DNA from: Sphingobacterium alkalisoli | GTDB lineage: Bacteria > Bacteroidota > Bacteroidia > Sphingobacteriales > Sphingobacteriaceae | Length of the DNA stretch: 64,000 nucleotides | Assembly (NCBI RefSeq): GCF_005049105.1 | Contig: NZ_SUKA01000003.1 | Coordinates: 772,980 to 836,979, forward strand | Direction: 5' to 3' | In this document: positions 9,207 through 18,683 of the stretch, piece by piece | Layout: each line of letters begins with the position of its first letter | Position numbering within the stretch: the stretch's first letter is position 1 | Position numbers and translations under genes: made by a program | Notes under the pieces: generated by a model | The model's database searches: none | The model's input: the letters and a program-made list of their open reading frames with translations, nothing else | What the model was told of the DNA's origin: nothing

Positions 9207-10583
9207 TTAATAAGTTTTTGGACTAAACTGTGTCCACCCTTGCGTCCAAGCCGCCACACCTGGTTGGAAAGCACCTTTATAAGTGGTTGTTCCATTACCA
9301 TAAGCTGGTGAAGAAGCCGTTGGTCTTAAAATCAGCGGATTGTACGATGTTGTACCAGAAGCTGCAGTCTGGTAGAATGGATTAGCAGTAGGAGATCCTA
9401 GCAATAAGTAGCTGTTTGCAGTAGCTGCAGTACTTGTACTGTTACCTGTATAATTAGCAGGTGTAGGTGTACCTGTAATTGCTGTAGTATAGCCATGTAC
9501 CACATTATCGCTAAAAGTACTTCCAGCAGCAGTGATACTTTCAAAGGATACACCTGTTCCATAACCTGCAATAATAGAACGAGTAATAGTCATTGCAGAT
9601 GCTCTTCTCCAGCGGTTACCAAATTTCAGTTTGGTAGCAGCAGTCGTTGAGTTATTAATACCCAAGAACGTGAAGTTCTTTAACGTAGGCTGAGTTTTTG
9701 GGCTTGCCGCAGAACCTGTACCGTCATTATCCGACTCTAAACCATTGGAATCTGAAGAACTGCCAGAAGTACTGTTTGTTGAATTCGGATCTTTTAACGA
9801 CAACGCATACTCGATCGTGCCCGTGTAACCAAAGTCAAAATCGAAGTCATCGTCGTCAGTTGATAAGGCAACTAAGTGATCCGCATTAACTGTTCCTCCA
9901 AAAAATTCAAAAGCGTCATCACGACCCCAAGAAACCTGAATGTGAGACAAAACAGTACCACTACCAACACCACCTAATGTTAAGCCGTTGATTTCATTAT
10001 CAGGTGTCAAATTAAAACCTGCAAATTCAATACGAACGTACTTCAAAATACCTGAATCGTCTGCACTAATATTTCCGCCATACGTTACATCCACACCTAT
10101 TGGCTGCGGTATACCTTCTATTACCGGAGGTGTTGTACGGTTTGTAGGGGCTTGACCTAAAAGTACCAGACCACCGAAATCACCTGCAGCACGTCCAGTT
10201 GCCTTAGGCGATGTAAACACAATCGGTTCTGCAGCAGTACCTTCCGCATCAATCTTAGCTGTTTTAGGCACAACAAGAACACCACCTATATTAACAGTCG
10301 CGCCTCCATTCGTATAGGGCTTTAACGTTCCAGTGGTAAGGTAAGTACCTTCTTGAATTTCTAATGTTTGGCCTGGTCTTACAAACGAAATACCGTCGAT
10401 CAACCAAACGGTATCCTTTGACAAAAAGTTTTGGGTAATTAAACCGTCCACATCTACTGGAAGGTGTTTCTGAGGCTTACTCGGTAAACCTGCGTTAAAA
10501 TCACCTGTTGGTGTAACAGTGTCTTTGTTACATGAAGCCAATGCGATAGCGCATACGGAGGCTAGTGTTAAAAAATTTTTCAT
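9207..10583 (-). CDS. Asp-rich, probably beta-helical surface lipoprotein paired with a TonB receptor
   Basis: 458 aa. A lipobox (A-I-A-L-A-S-C-N-K) gives a lipid anchor. After ~50 residues come Gly/Thr/Asn-rich repeats of the kind found in right-handed beta-helices (G-G-V-L-V-V, G-G-L-V-L-L-G, then [13 protein letters not shown]). A striking acidic cluster, [12 protein letters not shown], lies near residue 245, with [12 protein letters not shown] about 45 residues later; these are plausible Ca2+ or other cation sites. It is encoded immediately downstream of the TonB-dependent receptor (207-bp gap) and is probably its surface partner, in the position SusD has elsewhere. The ligand is unknown. 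Confidence 0.75.
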   Translation of the reverse strand: MKNFLTLASVCAIALASCNKDTVTPTGDFNAGLPSKPQKHLPVDVDGLITQNFLSKDTVWLIDGISFVRPGQTLEIQEGTYLTTGTLKPYTNGGATVNIGGVLVVPKTAKIDAEGTAAEPIVFTSPKATGRAAGDFGGLVLLGQAPTNRTTPPVIEGIPQPIGVDVTYGGNISADDSGILKYVRIEFAGFNLTPDNEINGLTLGGVGSGTVLSHIQVSWGRDDAFEFFGGTVNADHLVALSTDDDDFDFDFGYTGTIEYALSLKDPNSTNSTSGSSSDSNGLESDNDGTGSAASPKTQPTLKNFTFLGINNSTTAATKLKFGNRWRRASAMTITRSIIAGYGTGVSFESITAAGSTFSDNVVHGYTTAITGTPTPANYTGNSTSTAATANSYLLLGSPTANPFYQTAASGTTSYNPLILRPTASSPAYGNGTTTYKGAFQPGVAAWTQGWTQFSPKTY

Positions 10584-10790
10584 TTTTAATTAGTATTTAA
10601 TTAACTTTGCCGTCACAAATCCTTTAATGACTATGCTACTCGCCGGGACAGCATTTCGATGAGTAGTATAGTTTTTGTCAACCGTTGGTTTCTTTTTTTC
10701 GTGTTAATTTCCAGATTGTGCTAATGGACAATGCTCGGAATCCTTTTATTTTTACCAACCGCTTAACGAACTGCCTCGCGCAGTTATATT

Positions 10791-13700
10791 TTAAAAATTA
10801 TATTTTAACGTCAATACAAATCGTCTTCCTTCTCTTCTTCGGTACGTAATGATATCGCCCTTTTCCGGCTCATATTTTAAATCCCCCACCACTTTATAGC
10901 CACCAATTTCGTCACCCACTGTGGGCACCTGTTCATAGGTATCTTCCGAATTTCGGTAGTAAAAGGCCCACTCGTTCAACAAATTAGCTATGTTGAAGGC
11001 GACTTCGGCTTTTCTGTTCAGAAAACGCCCGTACAGCTGCAAATCCAATTGCTTGGGCAACACTTCAAATTCAGTGTTAATAGCCTGCGCAGAACTAATA
11101 AACGTTCTATAGCCTATTGCATTATAATTCATTGTAATTCCCGCATAGTCACCCCAGTATCCTGCTCCTGCATTCAATAACCAGGGGGACTGCCCGATCA
11201 ACGGCCGATCTTGCCTCGGACGTCTTTCACTAATTATTCCCGGAGGAGTTGTACTGTATTTTGGAAAAGACATAGCTTCTACCTGTGAGGTCATTAATGT
11301 ACCGTTAGCATATAGGAACGTCTCTGCTAGCCACGACCGGTCACCCAAGAAGTTAAGAGATTTCCTAATTTCGGCTTCCAACCCGTAATTCACTGCCGAA
11401 TGCTGATTTTGGTAGTTGTACCTATACCCTGAATTGACAGCATCATCTTGCGCCAATTCAATGGGCTTGTCGAGGTACTTATAGAAGCCCGAAACCGACA
11501 GCACTTCACCCGCCGACGGATACCATTCCAAACGCAGATCCACGTTATCAATGGTAGTTGACTTTAGGTTTCTACCCGCGATCAACCCATCCAGATCATT
11601 ATCGTACATTTCGAATAAAGATGTCTCCCGTAAATCAGGACGTATTACCGTTTTTCCGTATGAGGCACGCACATTAAATTTAGACGTCACACTGTAAATC
11701 GCATTAAGCGAGGGCAAAAATTTCCAACCTTTTTCTGCCGGCTCTATATCGTCACTGTAGTAAGCCGGTATCCCCTCCGGAAACAGCCGATTTAAAAATA
11801 CGTCTTGCTGGTTGCGCAAGTTAAAAAACTCGCCACGCAAGCCATAAATAAGCCGAAGCTTATTGTTTAATAGCTTTTGATCGGCCATCGCGTACAACGC
11901 ATGCGAAGCTAATTTTCCATCGAACACCGTACCGTTGTAATAATTCGCATAATAATACGCTTCGTTAACCCCGACTCCTATATGCTCGGGTGCAAGCACA
12001 ACATCATACGGCTTTTCGATCTGACTTTCCGAGTGCGTATAGGGAATAAGCCGTGTCGCCGAAAGCCCTCTTTGTCGCTGGTAACCGGCATAGCCTATCT
12101 TTAGCAACGTGCTAATAGCGCTTTCCGCGCCAAGGGTACGTGTGAGCGCAGCCTGCCAATAGTAGTCGGTTTCATCAACCTCAGACCACATCCTGGAATC
12201 TTCCCCTATAACATCGTTTGCAAGCGCATCTAGGTTCATGATATTCGGTGTCTGAAAATAATAGGTATCGCCGATAATTGTCGTTAAGCGGTACTTCAAT
12301 TTCCGCTGATCGATTATCTGCTGACCGATGCGGTTCATGGTACCGCTAAGCTGCAAACGAAAGTCTGCCGGTAATAAGTATTCCGCATCCAATTTATGCT
12401 GCCACAAGGTCAAGAGCTCCGGTTGTTGAAATTCTTCTTTAAAGCCAACCTGCGTAACATCCGAATAAGGCAGGCGGTACGCTTCGTTATAATTATCATG
12501 ATATACACGCGAGTACAAGTTTTTCAACGACAACTTCAGTTTTGAATTTTGGTACCCGATATTGGCTACCGCGCTTAGTGCACTCATCGACCGGTACGAC
12601 TTACCCGCCCCATTCTGCCCAAAACCTGTACTATCAATATAGTTTGCCTTGGAATGATCCTGACCACGAACATTATTGAAGTCCAATATATTCTGTTCAT
12701 TACGAAAACTCGTACTGGCCACAAACCCTAGGCGCTGATCGCCGGGCAGCTCGTATACCCGCCCCAAAGAAAGACGGTAATTTTGGTAAGGTAGCGCCTT
12801 ATACTTGTATTTTGTGAGTGCGTCGACGTTGAATCGCCGACTCTGACCCGCTGCGTCCAAGTCGCTGTACTTCGGCCCATTTGGATTACCGGGATCCAAT
12901 GGCATATTACCTGTCACGTCTGTCCCGGGAGGCGGTGTTTCCGTTTGGCTAGCTTCGTTGTGCCAATACCAGTTTAGGATATTCTCCGGCAGTTTATTTT
13001 TCTCCTGCGGGAAGGTAAAAAACTCATGGGTAGAACCTTGGCCCAACCGGTAAAAGTCCTTTCCGGTCGACTGCGCATTTCCTCCCGTTCCTAGCTGGAT
13101 ACTGGTAAAGTTTTGTTCGGGAATATCCAATGTATTGACTGATACCTGTCCACCGGAAAATTCCGCAGACATATCCGGCGTAGCCGTTTTGTTTACGACC
13201 ACACTGCTCACCACTTCAGTAGGAATCACATCAAACGAAAAATTGCGCTTATTCATCGACGAACTCGGAATAGTGACTCCATCTAGCATAGCCTGATTAT
13301 AGCGATCCGACATCCCGCGTACAATCACATATTTATTATCCATAGTGGTCACACCGCTAATTCGCTTAATGGATCCGGCCATATTTATGTCTGGTGTACG
13401 CGCAATCTGCTCGGCCGAAATCCCGTCTGTAACCGATGCAGCATTCTTCTGGGCAGCATATAATCCAGCAACCGAAGCTTTCTTAAACGTAGTCGTTACC
13501 ACCACATCTTCCAGACGCTCGCTGCTTATCTCCATAGCGATATCCAAGGTTGCACGCTGCCCAGCCGCTACCTTGATCTCCTGTACACGCTGGGTCTTAT
13601 ACGATATATAACTTACCTCCACCACATAGGTACCGGCAGGTAGCTCGATATTGTAGGTACCGTCTACACCGGTCTGTGCGGTCTTATTACCTACCACCTT

Positions 13701-14126
13701 AACGCTGGCACCTATCAATGGTAAACCGCGTTCGTCGTATACAGTACCGCTAATGCGCCCCGGGCGCTGTGGCACTGTCTTCTCCAAAATAATATAAGCA
13801 CCGGTTTCGCGAAAGCCTAGATCGGTGCCGTTAAAAATATAAGTAAGTACTTCTCCTATCGGCTTGCTCACGAAACGTCTAGCGCTTACTTTCCGGTTGT
13901 CCAGGTCGTACCTAGCTGCGTCGTACGCGATCAGTATATTCTTCGCTTCTAAGGATTTGACGGCTTCGGCAATACTGCCATTATGCACGTCGAGGGTAAC
14001 TTTTTTCTGTAAAAGCTGTGCGTTGACTGCCGAGGCGATTAACACTTCGGTAAAGCAAAGAACAACGATTACACCAAGCATCAAAGTTCGCATAAGAAAA
14101 TAGAGATAGTATGGGTTAAATTGCAT
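10791..14126 (-). CDS. TonB-dependent outer-membrane receptor with STN and carboxypeptidase-like domains
   Basis: 1111 aa. The signal sequence lies in the first ~37 residues (an internal Met at residue 12 is an alternative start). A secretin/TonB N-terminal (STN) domain covers about 45-115, which in FecA-type receptors signals to a FecR anti-sigma factor. A carboxypeptidase-D-like domain is at about 125-205 (G-T-V-Y-D-E-R-G-L-P-L-I-G-A-S-V). The plug is at about 230-335 (I-V-R-G-M-S-D-R-Y-N-Q-A-M-L-D-G), then the beta-barrel, ending in Y-N-F. It lacks the SusC D-G-x-P/D-I-E-S-I-E-V-L pattern, so it is FecA/colicin-receptor-like rather than SusC. The preceding sigma and FecR genes complete a transmembrane signalling system. 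Confidence 0.9.
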   Translation of the reverse strand: MQFNPYYLYFLMRTLMLGVIVVLCFTEVLIASAVNAQLLQKKVTLDVHNGSIAEAVKSLEAKNILIAYDAARYDLDNRKVSARRFVSKPIGEVLTYIFNGTDLGFRETGAYIILEKTVPQRPGRISGTVYDERGLPLIGASVKVVGNKTAQTGVDGTYNIELPAGTYVVEVSYISYKTQRVQEIKVAAGQRATLDIAMEISSERLEDVVVTTTFKKASVAGLYAAQKNAASVTDGISAEQIARTPDINMAGSIKRISGVTTMDNKYVIVRGMSDRYNQAMLDGVTIPSSSMNKRNFSFDVIPTEVVSSVVVNKTATPDMSAEFSGGQVSVNTLDIPEQNFTSIQLGTGGNAQSTGKDFYRLGQGSTHEFFTFPQEKNKLPENILNWYWHNEASQTETPPPGTDVTGNMPLDPGNPNGPKYSDLDAAGQSRRFNVDALTKYKYKALPYQNYRLSLGRVYELPGDQRLGFVASTSFRNEQNILDFNNVRGQDHSKANYIDSTGFGQNGAGKSYRSMSALSAVANIGYQNSKLKLSLKNLYSRVYHDNYNEAYRLPYSDVTQVGFKEEFQQPELLTLWQHKLDAEYLLPADFRLQLSGTMNRIGQQIIDQRKLKYRLTTIIGDTYYFQTPNIMNLDALANDVIGEDSRMWSEVDETDYYWQAALTRTLGAESAISTLLKIGYAGYQRQRGLSATRLIPYTHSESQIEKPYDVVLAPEHIGVGVNEAYYYANYYNGTVFDGKLASHALYAMADQKLLNNKLRLIYGLRGEFFNLRNQQDVFLNRLFPEGIPAYYSDDIEPAEKGWKFLPSLNAIYSVTSKFNVRASYGKTVIRPDLRETSLFEMYDNDLDGLIAGRNLKSTTIDNVDLRLEWYPSAGEVLSVSGFYKYLDKPIELAQDDAVNSGYRYNYQNQHSAVNYGLEAEIRKSLNFLGDRSWLAETFLYANGTLMTSQVEAMSFPKYSTTPPGIISERRPRQDRPLIGQSPWLLNAGAGYWGDYAGITMNYNAIGYRTFISSAQAINTEFEVLPKQLDLQLYGRFLNRKAEVAFNIANLLNEWAFYYRNSEDTYEQVPTVGDEIGGYKVVGDLKYEPEKGDIITYRRREGRRFVLTLKYNF

Positions 14127-14268
14127 AAATTTGTATTGTGTATAATATTAGTGTTAATGGTAAATGATACGATGTTGTCACGTTTAGAGCGGAAGAATAC
14201 CGTCCGCTTGTTGAGAAGGGTTATCGATGGCGGTCGGTAACTCTTCTTTTTTAGTAGACAATTGACGG

Positions 14269-15240
14269 TTAATAAAGGATCACTGTATTCCCCTCCTTTC
14301 TAATTTTGTTTTGGTGAATAGACTGTATGGCGCGTAAGGCCTCATCAACCGATACGTATTTTATGATTGGCATGCTATATTGCTGGCGGGCCACATGGTC
14401 ATTACCGGCTCGGAGTACGATGCCATACGTATTTTTGATGGCCAAGGCCAGCTCGTTAAATTCAGCATCTTGCAGCACCACTCTTCCACTGGTCCATGAA
14501 TGGCTGTATTCCCGATCGAAATCTTCGGTGAGACTATTGGCGCGTTCTTTTTCAAAACGGATGCGTTGGCCCTTTTCTAACGTACCCAGCATATGCGTAC
14601 CGCGCTGCACCTGCACCCGACCTGTAAATACAGAGATCACCTGTTCAGGCATTTCGCCGTAGGCCTGTATATTAAACGAAGTACCTAACACAGTCGTCTG
14701 TAAGACACCGGCCTGTACAATGAAAGCACGGCTACTGTCTTTGGCCACATCGAAAAAGGCTTCTCCCGACAGCAGCTCCACCATCCGGGTTGTACGGCCA
14801 TATTGGTTTTCATCGAAGCGAAGTTGGCTACGTGCGTTTAAGGTGATCGTCGACCCATCGGGCAGATCGACACGCTTGCGCTCGCCCACCTGCGTGGTAA
14901 TGGTCCGGTATGCCGGTACAACAGCTACATGCGCTTGCTGCTGCGACTCCTGCTGGGTATTCCAATAGAACAAGCCGATACTTGCAATCAAGAGAGCGAC
15001 CGCAGTGACCAGCCAGCGCCCAAGAGGAAGATTTGATTTCTGTTTTACCGGTTCGGTGTTGTCGATCGTTGCCAGCAAGCGTCGCCAGGACTGATTGCGG
15101 CGCGCTTCGTTATCGGTCTCGGGTACCTGAATCCGGTCGTCCAAACTTTCGTACCAGTCGTCAAACAACTGTTTCTCCTGTTTGCTCGCCTGCCCCTGTT
15201 GATACCGATCTATTAAGAATCGAAATAATTTATTTCCCAC
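14269..15240 (-). CDS. FecR-family anti-sigma factor
   Basis: 323 aa inner-membrane regulator. The cytoplasmic N-terminal part (about 1-80) includes the R-Y-Q-Q-G-x-A-S-K-Q-E-K pattern. One membrane segment follows at about 88-106, then the periplasmic FecR domain with L-P-D-G-S-T-I-T-L-N-A-R-S-Q-L-R and G-E-A-F-F-D-V-A. A C-terminal DUF4974-like region ends in G-N-T-V-I-L-Y. It receives the signal from the STN domain of the receptor encoded next and controls the sigma factor encoded just upstream. Confidence 0.92.
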   Translation of the reverse strand: MGNKLFRFLIDRYQQGQASKQEKQLFDDWYESLDDRIQVPETDNEARRNQSWRRLLATIDNTEPVKQKSNLPLGRWLVTAVALLIASIGLFYWNTQQESQQQAHVAVVPAYRTITTQVGERKRVDLPDGSTITLNARSQLRFDENQYGRTTRMVELLSGEAFFDVAKDSSRAFIVQAGVLQTTVLGTSFNIQAYGEMPEQVISVFTGRVQVQRGTHMLGTLEKGQRIRFEKERANSLTEDFDREYSHSWTSGRVVLQDAEFNELALAIKNTYGIVLRAGNDHVARQQYSMPIIKYVSVDEALRAIQSIHQNKIRKEGNTVILY

Positions 15241-15368
15241 GTGTTACTTATTGCTTTTATAAGTATGTCAGAAAAAAGGCCAAAAGGTACTTTTAAAAAT
15301 TGTTACGATTACGTTAAGTGATTGTTAAGTTAATGAATTCCTAAAACTGCGTGAAGAGATGAGTACAG

Positions 15369-15986
15369 TTAGTATGCCAATAGAAGGGTAAGAGACTGTG
15401 TTGCCAGTACAGCCAAGGTGCTATAAGCGTCCGAATTATTGACCAGCAAGGCATGCTGCAGACGCTTGCTTCCTACGCTTATATTATTTTTTACCGTTTG
15501 TTCCGACAGCCCCAGCTGTACGGCGATATCGCGGATGCTAAGTTTGTCCCATTTGAGTAATATAGCTTGCTTCATATTGAGCGGCATGCTATCGAGTTCA
15601 CGATCCAATAGGCGCTCCAGCGCGTAGTAGGCCTCCAGTTCATCCGGATTTTGTTGCACATAGTGATGCAGGTCGGTCGCCCATAAATCAAGTAACTGGG
15701 GTTTTACCTTGTTGGAGTTAAAGAAATCAATGATTTTATATTTGAGCATGCCGTACAGGTATGCAGGCAGATTCATCATGGTATCGAGTCGCTCGCGTTG
15801 TTCCCACAGTTGAATAAAGAGCTCCTGCACTAAATCCTCCGCTTGCTGCTCATTCCGAACACGTCGTAAGGCATGGTTATAGAGTTCTTCCCAGTACACA
15901 CGATAAACAGCGCCAAAAGCGTCTTTATCGTTTCGTTCTTTGATGGCTAGCAGCCAACCTCGATGTAGTGGCACAACTTGGGACAT
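15369..15986 (-). CDS. ECF RNA polymerase sigma factor
   Basis: 205 aa, sigma-70 family. Region 2 includes A-E-D-L-V-Q-E-L-F-I-Q-L-W near residues 50-62. Region 4 has the helix-turn-helix L-S-I-R-D-I-A-V-Q-L-G-L-S-E-Q-T-V-K-N. It ends in an uncharged hydrophobic stretch (A-V-L-A-T-Q-S-L-T-L-L-L-A-Y) that might contact the membrane or the anti-sigma factor. First gene of the sigma, FecR, receptor, lipoprotein unit. A TAnnTTTG-type element (TATCTTTG on the minus strand, near 16004) precedes it. Confidence 0.93.
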   Translation of the reverse strand: MSQVVPLHRGWLLAIKERNDKDAFGAVYRVYWEELYNHALRRVRNEQQAEDLVQELFIQLWEQRERLDTMMNLPAYLYGMLKYKIIDFFNSNKVKPQLLDLWATDLHHYVQQNPDELEAYYALERLLDRELDSMPLNMKQAILLKWDKLSIRDIAVQLGLSEQTVKNNISVGSKRLQHALLVNNSDAYSTLAVLATQSLTLLLAY

Positions 15987-16033
15987 AAGTTTCTTTAATC
16001 AATCAAAGATACCTTCCCTATGTTAAATGAATA

Positions 16034-16077
16034 TTAAATATGCAATATCAATTATTTGATTTGTATTGCATATTTAA
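16034..16077. promoter_or_regulatory. Perfect 14-bp inverted repeat upstream of the ECF sigma gene
   Basis: TTAAATATGCAATA at 16034-16047 is repeated in perfect inverse orientation at 16064-16077, with a 16-bp spacer. It lies between the end of a DUF4625-like gene and the sigma gene start at 15986. Each arm contains the half-site TGCAAT/ATTGCA seen in the zinc-cassette operators, but the distance to the TATCTTTG element (about 30 bp) differs from the 20 bp seen there. It could be an operator or a weak terminator for the gene ending at 16132. Confidence 0.5.
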
Positions 16078-16131
16078 ATCTTCTTCTATCCCGACACAAC
16101 TCCAAAATATAAAAAAATCATTTAATGTCCA

Positions 16132-16869
16132 TCATTTATCGAGATGAAATGTATGACCGATCCGCTTTTCCACCCGATCAGTCACGGAAATATGGATATG
16201 ATAGTGTCCACTCGGCGCTTCTGCTAGATTTAGCGTTTTATTCAAGGTGTAATTTGTCAATCCTACTAGCCCGACTTCCGTAAATACATATTTCCGTGTC
16301 CATGCTGCAGACTGCACTTCGATATAAATTTCTTGCAATCCGGAGGGAATCTTAATATCCGCTGTTACCGCTAATACATCACCGCTTAAGCTAATTTCAG
16401 CATTTGCTATCTGAGGAATGAGTGGATCTTTAAGAATAGTTAAAGATCCTTTATACCGAGTCTGTCCCCCATTTTCGTCGTATGCGATAAAAAGCACATC
16501 ATAAACTCCCGCTCTCGCGTTCTCAGGAATGTAAATATGCTCATGAAAATGTAAACTTTCTGCTCCAGACACATTCTCGGTAAATGTCTGGCTGAATATC
16601 CATCCATGCCCTGATATGCTCGGCGTAATCTGAAGCTTCAACTGCTTTATTTTTGTACTTGCGGTTACTTTCGCCTCGAGATGTAAGTCGCCATTTACGT
16701 AAGCTGTCCTACTGTCATTTGTACCTATCTCTACATCCGAAATTTGCAATACAGTTCTCGTATCAATAGGTTCTGGCTGCGCATCCTTCTCCTTCGCGCA
16801 ATTCACGAACAAAAACGGAAAAGCAAATAAAATAACATAGCGGAAGATAGCGCATTTTTTTGTCGTCAT
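16132..16869 (-). CDS. DUF4625-like lipoprotein, two-domain
   Basis: 245 aa. The signal ends in a lipobox (F-L-F-V-N-C-A-K-E). Two beta-sandwich repeats follow, each with the same plan: a lipid-proximal D-V-E-I-G-T-N-D start, then W-I-F-S-Q-T-F, and the key H-F-H-E-H-I-Y-I-P followed by a G-x-Y-D-V-L-F-I-A-Y-D-E-N-G strand. The second repeat keeps H-Y-H-I-H-I-S-V-T-D. The dense His motifs suggest metal binding. Third of three consecutive paralogues and last gene of the ZIP operon; probably an envelope metal-binding or capture protein (inference). Confidence 0.72.
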   Translation of the reverse strand: MTTKKCAIFRYVILFAFPFLFVNCAKEKDAQPEPIDTRTVLQISDVEIGTNDSRTAYVNGDLHLEAKVTASTKIKQLKLQITPSISGHGWIFSQTFTENVSGAESLHFHEHIYIPENARAGVYDVLFIAYDENGGQTRYKGSLTILKDPLIPQIANAEISLSGDVLAVTADIKIPSGLQEIYIEVQSAAWTRKYVFTEVGLVGLTNYTLNKTLNLAEAPSGHYHIHISVTDRVEKRIGHTFHLDK

Positions 16870-16893
16870 TTCTTACTAGATTAGTCGGTATGG

Positions 16894-17898
16894 CTACTGC
16901 AGTAACTTATAAGTACCAAAATAAAACAACCCCTGCGATCTGAAAACAGTAAGCGAGTCGCCACTAACGAAACCTAATTCTGTTCCCCCTGCACTGTTCT
17001 TAAATTTAAAAGCGCTGTTATTAATATTTTCAAACGCGTTAGTAGGCTCTGCCGCAGCAGCCCTCTCCGCTGCACCGTAGTGACTACCCGTTGCATTGAA
17101 TTTATAATACCAATCGGCTTTGTTGCTCGCAGGCCCCATTTTAAACTCTTCACCTCTAAATGTTTTACCGACAAACTGGTTCTGTTCATTTATAGCCAAA
17201 AGTACACCGGTGGTTTTATATACCATAGACAGGGCTCTGTAATAAGCAGAGGTAAGCTCATGCTTCTCATTTATTGCAAACCTGGCAGTGCGGTAGTTAT
17301 TGGGATCGCTAATCGTAACGAGGAGTGAATCGGACGTCAGCTCGTATTCGCCCACAAGATCGTTGCCCGACCCCATGAAGACGGCTTTATTATCTTCCAA
17401 TAACCTAATAAAATACACACTATTATAAGATCCACTTGCCGGAGAAAGCGTACCTGCCACAAAATGTTCAGTAATATCAAATGCTTTTTCGAGTGTCAAC
17501 TCCGACTCAACGGTAGTCTTATTTCCCACGTTATCCGTCACCGTAAAATCGAGGTGATAGGCACCCGCAGGTGCATCAGAAGGAATGTCAATATGTTCGT
17601 GAAATAAGGTATTCCTTACGCCGATATACGGTCCGTCATTGTAAGATTTCAGGATTTTAAAATTGCCAGCTTCCTGATGGATTTCAATCTCTATTTTAGC
17701 AATGAGGCCTACAGCGATTATATCGCCTTCTAAATGCAGTTCGGATCCCACAACTACCTTTTTGCTGTTTGACGCCCCAATCTCGGACAAATTAATCACT
17801 GGGGCTTCGACCAATTCTACCTTGTCGTCTTTACAAGATGTAATGACTCCACCTAAACTTAATAGTAGAAATAGAAGATAAATTGTATTTTTTTTCAT
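16894..17898 (-). CDS. DUF4625-like lipoprotein with C-terminal extension
   Basis: 334 aa from the ATG at 17898 (M-K-K-N-T-I-Y). The longer frame only adds eight residues before a good signal peptide. The lipobox is G-V-I-T-S-C-K-D-D. One DUF4625-like domain spans about 35-140 and contains L-F-H-E-H-I-D-I-P and G-A-Y-H-L-D-F-T-V-T-D-N-V-G. From about residue 150 to the end is an unrelated, soluble, beta-rich domain with no recognised motif (F-V-A-G-T-L-S-P-A-S-G-S-Y onwards). Middle gene of the three paralogues. Confidence 0.7.
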   Translation of the reverse strand: MKKNTIYLLFLLLSLGGVITSCKDDKVELVEAPVINLSEIGASNSKKVVVGSELHLEGDIIAVGLIAKIEIEIHQEAGNFKILKSYNDGPYIGVRNTLFHEHIDIPSDAPAGAYHLDFTVTDNVGNKTTVESELTLEKAFDITEHFVAGTLSPASGSYNSVYFIRLLEDNKAVFMGSGNDLVGEYELTSDSLLVTISDPNNYRTARFAINEKHELTSAYYRALSMVYKTTGVLLAINEQNQFVGKTFRGEEFKMGPASNKADWYYKFNATGSHYGAAERAAAAEPTNAFENINNSAFKFKNSAGGTELGFVSGDSLTVFRSQGLFYFGTYKLLQ

Positions 17899-17936
17899 GT
17901 GAATTTTAGTTTTTAATGTCAAATAATTGCGTTATT

Positions 17937-18683
17937 TTACTTCTTCTCAAAACTGCCGCGCGTTTCAAACGTCCGATCTTGCTGATCTTTTACCTGTAGC
18001 ACGACCTCATACCTACCTTTAGGCACATCAGCTACTTTAAGGTGTTCATGGAAGTTGTATTCCAATTTGCCTACCATGCTTGCCTTTTCGAATGGATACT
18101 CCTTACTCCAGGAATCCCCTATTATGCTAATCGTAACCGATTTGATCGTTTTGGCTGCACTCAGCTGGCTTTCCAGATGTAGATCTGTACCATCGGCGTT
18201 AATGCCTACCTCCAGTTTGGATGCAAGTGGTATCGAGCTATCCACTGATATATTAAAATCAACAGTTGATTCGACTTCGGTCAAATCCGCATATATAACC
18301 TTTATTTTCAAATGGTAATCCCCTACCTTAGCATCCATTGGAATAGGGATAGCCTCTTTAAAATCGGCTGATTTCTGTCCTGCAAGTCCGTCTCGATACC
18401 GCTGTGAAAAATTCCAGCCCGATCCCGATTTCGGCGAAATAGCCAGTTCAATTTCCTTAATATCTTTATCACCCTTCACCTTCGCCGTTACAGGCATAGC
18501 TATTCCTGCAAAGCCCTTCGGGTCGCTATCCGTACCCACTTTTAGATCCGTAATCGCTGTATCGTTGCCGCTATTACAACTGTACAGTACGCCAAGTCCG
18601 ATAAAGAGCAATACAATACAGGTAATATATCTACACGCTGCGGGCAATAGATATTCTTTAAAAAATTTGATAATGTTATTCAT
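17937..18683 (-). CDS. DUF4625-like lipoprotein, two-domain, overlapping the ZIP gene
   Basis: 248 aa from the ATG at 18683. The open frame extends further upstream only because it reads the opposite phase of the ZIP His-rich tail. The signal has the lipobox G-V-L-Y-S-C-N-S. Repeat one has Y-R-D-G-L-A-G-Q-K and P-I-P-M-D-A-K-V-G-D-Y-H-L-K-I. Repeat two has N-F-H-E-H-L-K-V-A-D-V-P-K-G-R-Y-E-V. The start overlaps the ZIP stop by 8 bp, so the two are translationally coupled, supporting a joint role in metal uptake. Confidence 0.74.
   Translation of the reverse strand: MNNIIKFFKEYLLPAACRYITCIVLLFIGLGVLYSCNSGNDTAITDLKVGTDSDPKGFAGIAMPVTAKVKGDKDIKEIELAISPKSGSGWNFSQRYRDGLAGQKSADFKEAIPIPMDAKVGDYHLKIKVIYADLTEVESTVDFNISVDSSIPLASKLEVGINADGTDLHLESQLSAAKTIKSVTISIIGDSWSKEYPFEKASMVGKLEYNFHEHLKVADVPKGRYEVVLQVKDQQDRTFETRGSFEKK

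Noticed and set aside
10791..14126. SusC assignment for the receptor
   Set aside because: The D-I-E-S-I-E-V-L plug signature and a SusD neighbour are absent; FecA-type with STN fits better.
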